From positions 1 through 5,487 of the forward strand of contig QAKO01000123.1 of the NCBI GenBank assembly GCA_003343765.1: 5,487 nt of DNA. The letters are read 5' to 3'. Of this stretch, positions 4,690 through 5,487 are shown in pieces. The stretch comes from Bacillota bacterium (GTDB taxonomy: Bacteria > Bacillota > Clostridia > Christensenellales > Borkfalkiaceae). Numbering within the stretch: the stretch's first letter is position 1; each line of letters opens with the position of its first letter. A model generated the notes under the pieces. It was not told where the DNA came from and did not search any database. It was given only the letters and a program-made list of their open reading frames with translations. The position numbers were made by a program, and so were the translations under genes.

Positions 4690-5115
4690 ATGGCTAAAAA
4701 GATTACCGCGGTCGTAAAGCTTCAGCTGCCCGCAGGTAAAGCTACCCCGGGTCCCCCGGTCGGTTCGACGCTCGGCCCGCACGGTATCAACATTCCCGGC
4801 TTTACCAAGGAATTCAATGCGAAAACCGCAGACCAGGCAGGACTGATCATCCCCGTCGTTATCACGATTTATCAGGACAGATCTTTCACGTTTATTCTGA
4901 AAACGCCTCCGGCACCTGTTCTTATCAAGAAGGCTGCCAAGGTGGAAAGCGGAAGCGCTCGTCCGAACCGCGACAAGGTTGCAAAACTTACTGCGGCGCA
5001 GGTCGAAGAGATCGCCAAGCTGAAAATGCCCGATTTGAACACGACTTCGCTCGAATCTGCGAAGAGCATGATCAAGGGAACGGCTCGCAGCATGGGCATT
5101 ACCGTCGAAGAGTAA
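4690..5115 (+). CDS. rplK: 50S ribosomal protein L11
   Basis: A 141-residue L11, the usual family length, forming the GTPase-associated centre with 23S rRNA helices 43/44. The N-terminal domain (about 1-70) begins MAKKITAVVKLQLPAGKATP and contains PPVGSTLGPHGINI, with the conserved prolines near 22-23 that form the thiostrepton-facing surface. The C-terminal rRNA-binding domain (about 75-141) includes TPPAPVLIKKAA and ends GTARSMGITVEE. Commonly conserved positions differ slightly: GPPVGSTLGPHG here against the frequent APPVGPALGQHG. The start has a strong AGGAGG (4677-4682) at a 7-base spacing. It follows nusG after 84 bases, most of which form the L1-site-like element, and precedes rplA. 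Confidence 0.97.
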   Translation: MAKKITAVVKLQLPAGKATPGPPVGSTLGPHGINIPGFTKEFNAKTADQAGLIIPVVITIYQDRSFTFILKTPPAPVLIKKAAKVESGSARPNRDKVAKLTAAQVEEIAKLKMPDLNTTSLESAKSMIKGTARSMGITVEE

Positions 5116-5128
5116 ATAGAAAGGAGAA

Positions 5129-5157
5129 TGTGGGAGAGAAAACTCGTTTGAACCACA
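5129..5157 (+). promoter_or_regulatory. L1-binding-site-like RNA element before rplA (copy 2)
   Basis: The lower stem TGTGG (5129-5133) pairs with CCACA (5153-5157). On the 5' side GA (5134-5135) leads to the upper hairpin GAG-AAAA-CTC (5136-5145), and the 3' internal loop is GTTTGAA (5146-5152). This is the same geometry as the element before rplK, 2 bases against 7 in the internal loop, with a shorter upper stem. TTTGAA-CCAC also recalls UUGAAAUACCAC of 23S rRNA. The 3' arm touches the rplA ribosome-binding site AAGGAGG (5157-5163), so a bound L1 would hinder initiation directly. Confidence 0.66.
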
Positions 5158-5170
5158 AGGAGGTAAATAA

Positions 5171-5487
5171 ATGAAATACGGGAAAAAATATGCCGACAGC
5201 TTGAAGGCATACGATCGTTCCAAATTATATGACGCTAACGAGGCGCTCGGCCTTGTCGTGGAAACGGCGAAGGCGAAATTCGATGAAACCATCGAATTGC
5301 ACGTACGTCTCGGCGTCGATCCCCGCCAGGCGGATCAGCAGGTCCGCGGCGTGCTCGTTCTCCCGAACGGCACGGGCAAAACCAAGAGGGTACTCGTAAT
5401 CGCCAAAGGCGAGCGCGCGGATATCGCTCAGCAGGCAGGCGCTGATTATGTCGGCGCAGAAGAAATGATCCAGAAGATCCAGACGGA
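5171..5487 (+). CDS. rplA: 50S ribosomal protein L1, N-terminal part (runs off window)
   Basis: The first 105 residues of L1, cut by the right edge; full L1 is about 230 residues. The product begins MKYGKKYADSLKAYDRSKLY, then continues with ALGLVVETAKAKFDETIELH, VRLGVDPRQADQQVRGVLVL and PNGTGKTKRVLVIAKGE, all matching domain I and the start of domain II of bacterial L1. L1 forms the mobile stalk near the E site and is the known autorepressor of the L11 operon. AAGGAGG (5157-5163) at a 7-base spacing marks ATG 5171. The gene is preceded by rplK after 55 bases that hold the second L1-site-like element. Confidence 0.96.
   Translation, partial: MKYGKKYADSLKAYDRSKLYDANEALGLVVETAKAKFDETIELHVRLGVDPRQADQQVRGVLVLPNGTGKTKRVLVIAKGERADIAQQAGADYVGAEEMIQKIQT

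Noticed and set aside
5128..5151. Seven-codon frame MWERKLV with AAGGAG just upstream, inside the rplK-rplA gap
   Set aside because: Only one base separates AAGGAG from ATG, too close for initiation, and the bases are better explained by the L1-site-like structure.
3919..5292. Minus-strand frames of 218 and 205 codons opposite secE-nusG and rplK-rplA
   Set aside because: They are mirror frames of conserved genes with no recognisable motif and no ribosome-binding site tied to a promoter.

Overview
The window looks like chromosomal DNA from an anaerobic, moderate-GC Firmicute, most probably a Clostridia gut lineage. Three things point that way: the Gram-positive order rpmG-secE-nusG-rplK-rplA, strong AGGAGG-type ribosome-binding sites with sigma-A-like promoters, and a class A flavodiiron protein typical of anaerobes. 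Genus-level placement is not possible from the sequence alone.

Layout, left to right. Positions 1-65 hold a tRNA-Val(TAC) on the minus strand, cut by the window edge at its 3' acceptor arm, with its own promoter at about 82-110. An AT-rich divergent gap follows. A plus-strand gene (335-1276) encodes a zinc-dependent phospholipase C-family protein that keeps all the metal-ligand positions of the family but has no signal peptide. Next comes a 68-residue protein (1346-1552) built from three YD..x..LxG repeats, with its own consensus promoter and a strong terminator. About 375 bases without a gene lie between two facing terminators; this stretch is very purine-rich on the plus strand and contains a degenerate 16-bp tandem repeat. 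The minus-strand gene at 2118-3290 encodes a flavodiiron protein (FprA), with terminator and promoter.

From 3495 a strong plus-strand promoter drives the ribosomal/transcription operon: rpmG (L33, zinc-ribbon form, 53 aa), secE, nusG, rplK (L11) and the start of rplA (L1), which runs off the right edge. Together these genes supply ribosomal proteins, a subunit of the Sec translocase and the NusG elongation factor.

The most interesting signals are regulatory. (1) Two RNA elements of the same architecture, GUGG-GA-stem-GUU(U/A)(G/A)AA-CCAC, lie just before rplK (4628-4670) and just before rplA (5129-5157). Both resemble the L1-binding site of 23S rRNA, which suggests that L1 controls both cistrons through separate sites. 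(2) A terminator-like hairpin with seven Ts sits at the very 5' end of the rpmG operon transcript (3532-3558). (3) The small three-repeat protein and the GA-rich 16-bp repeat region are the least explained parts of the window.
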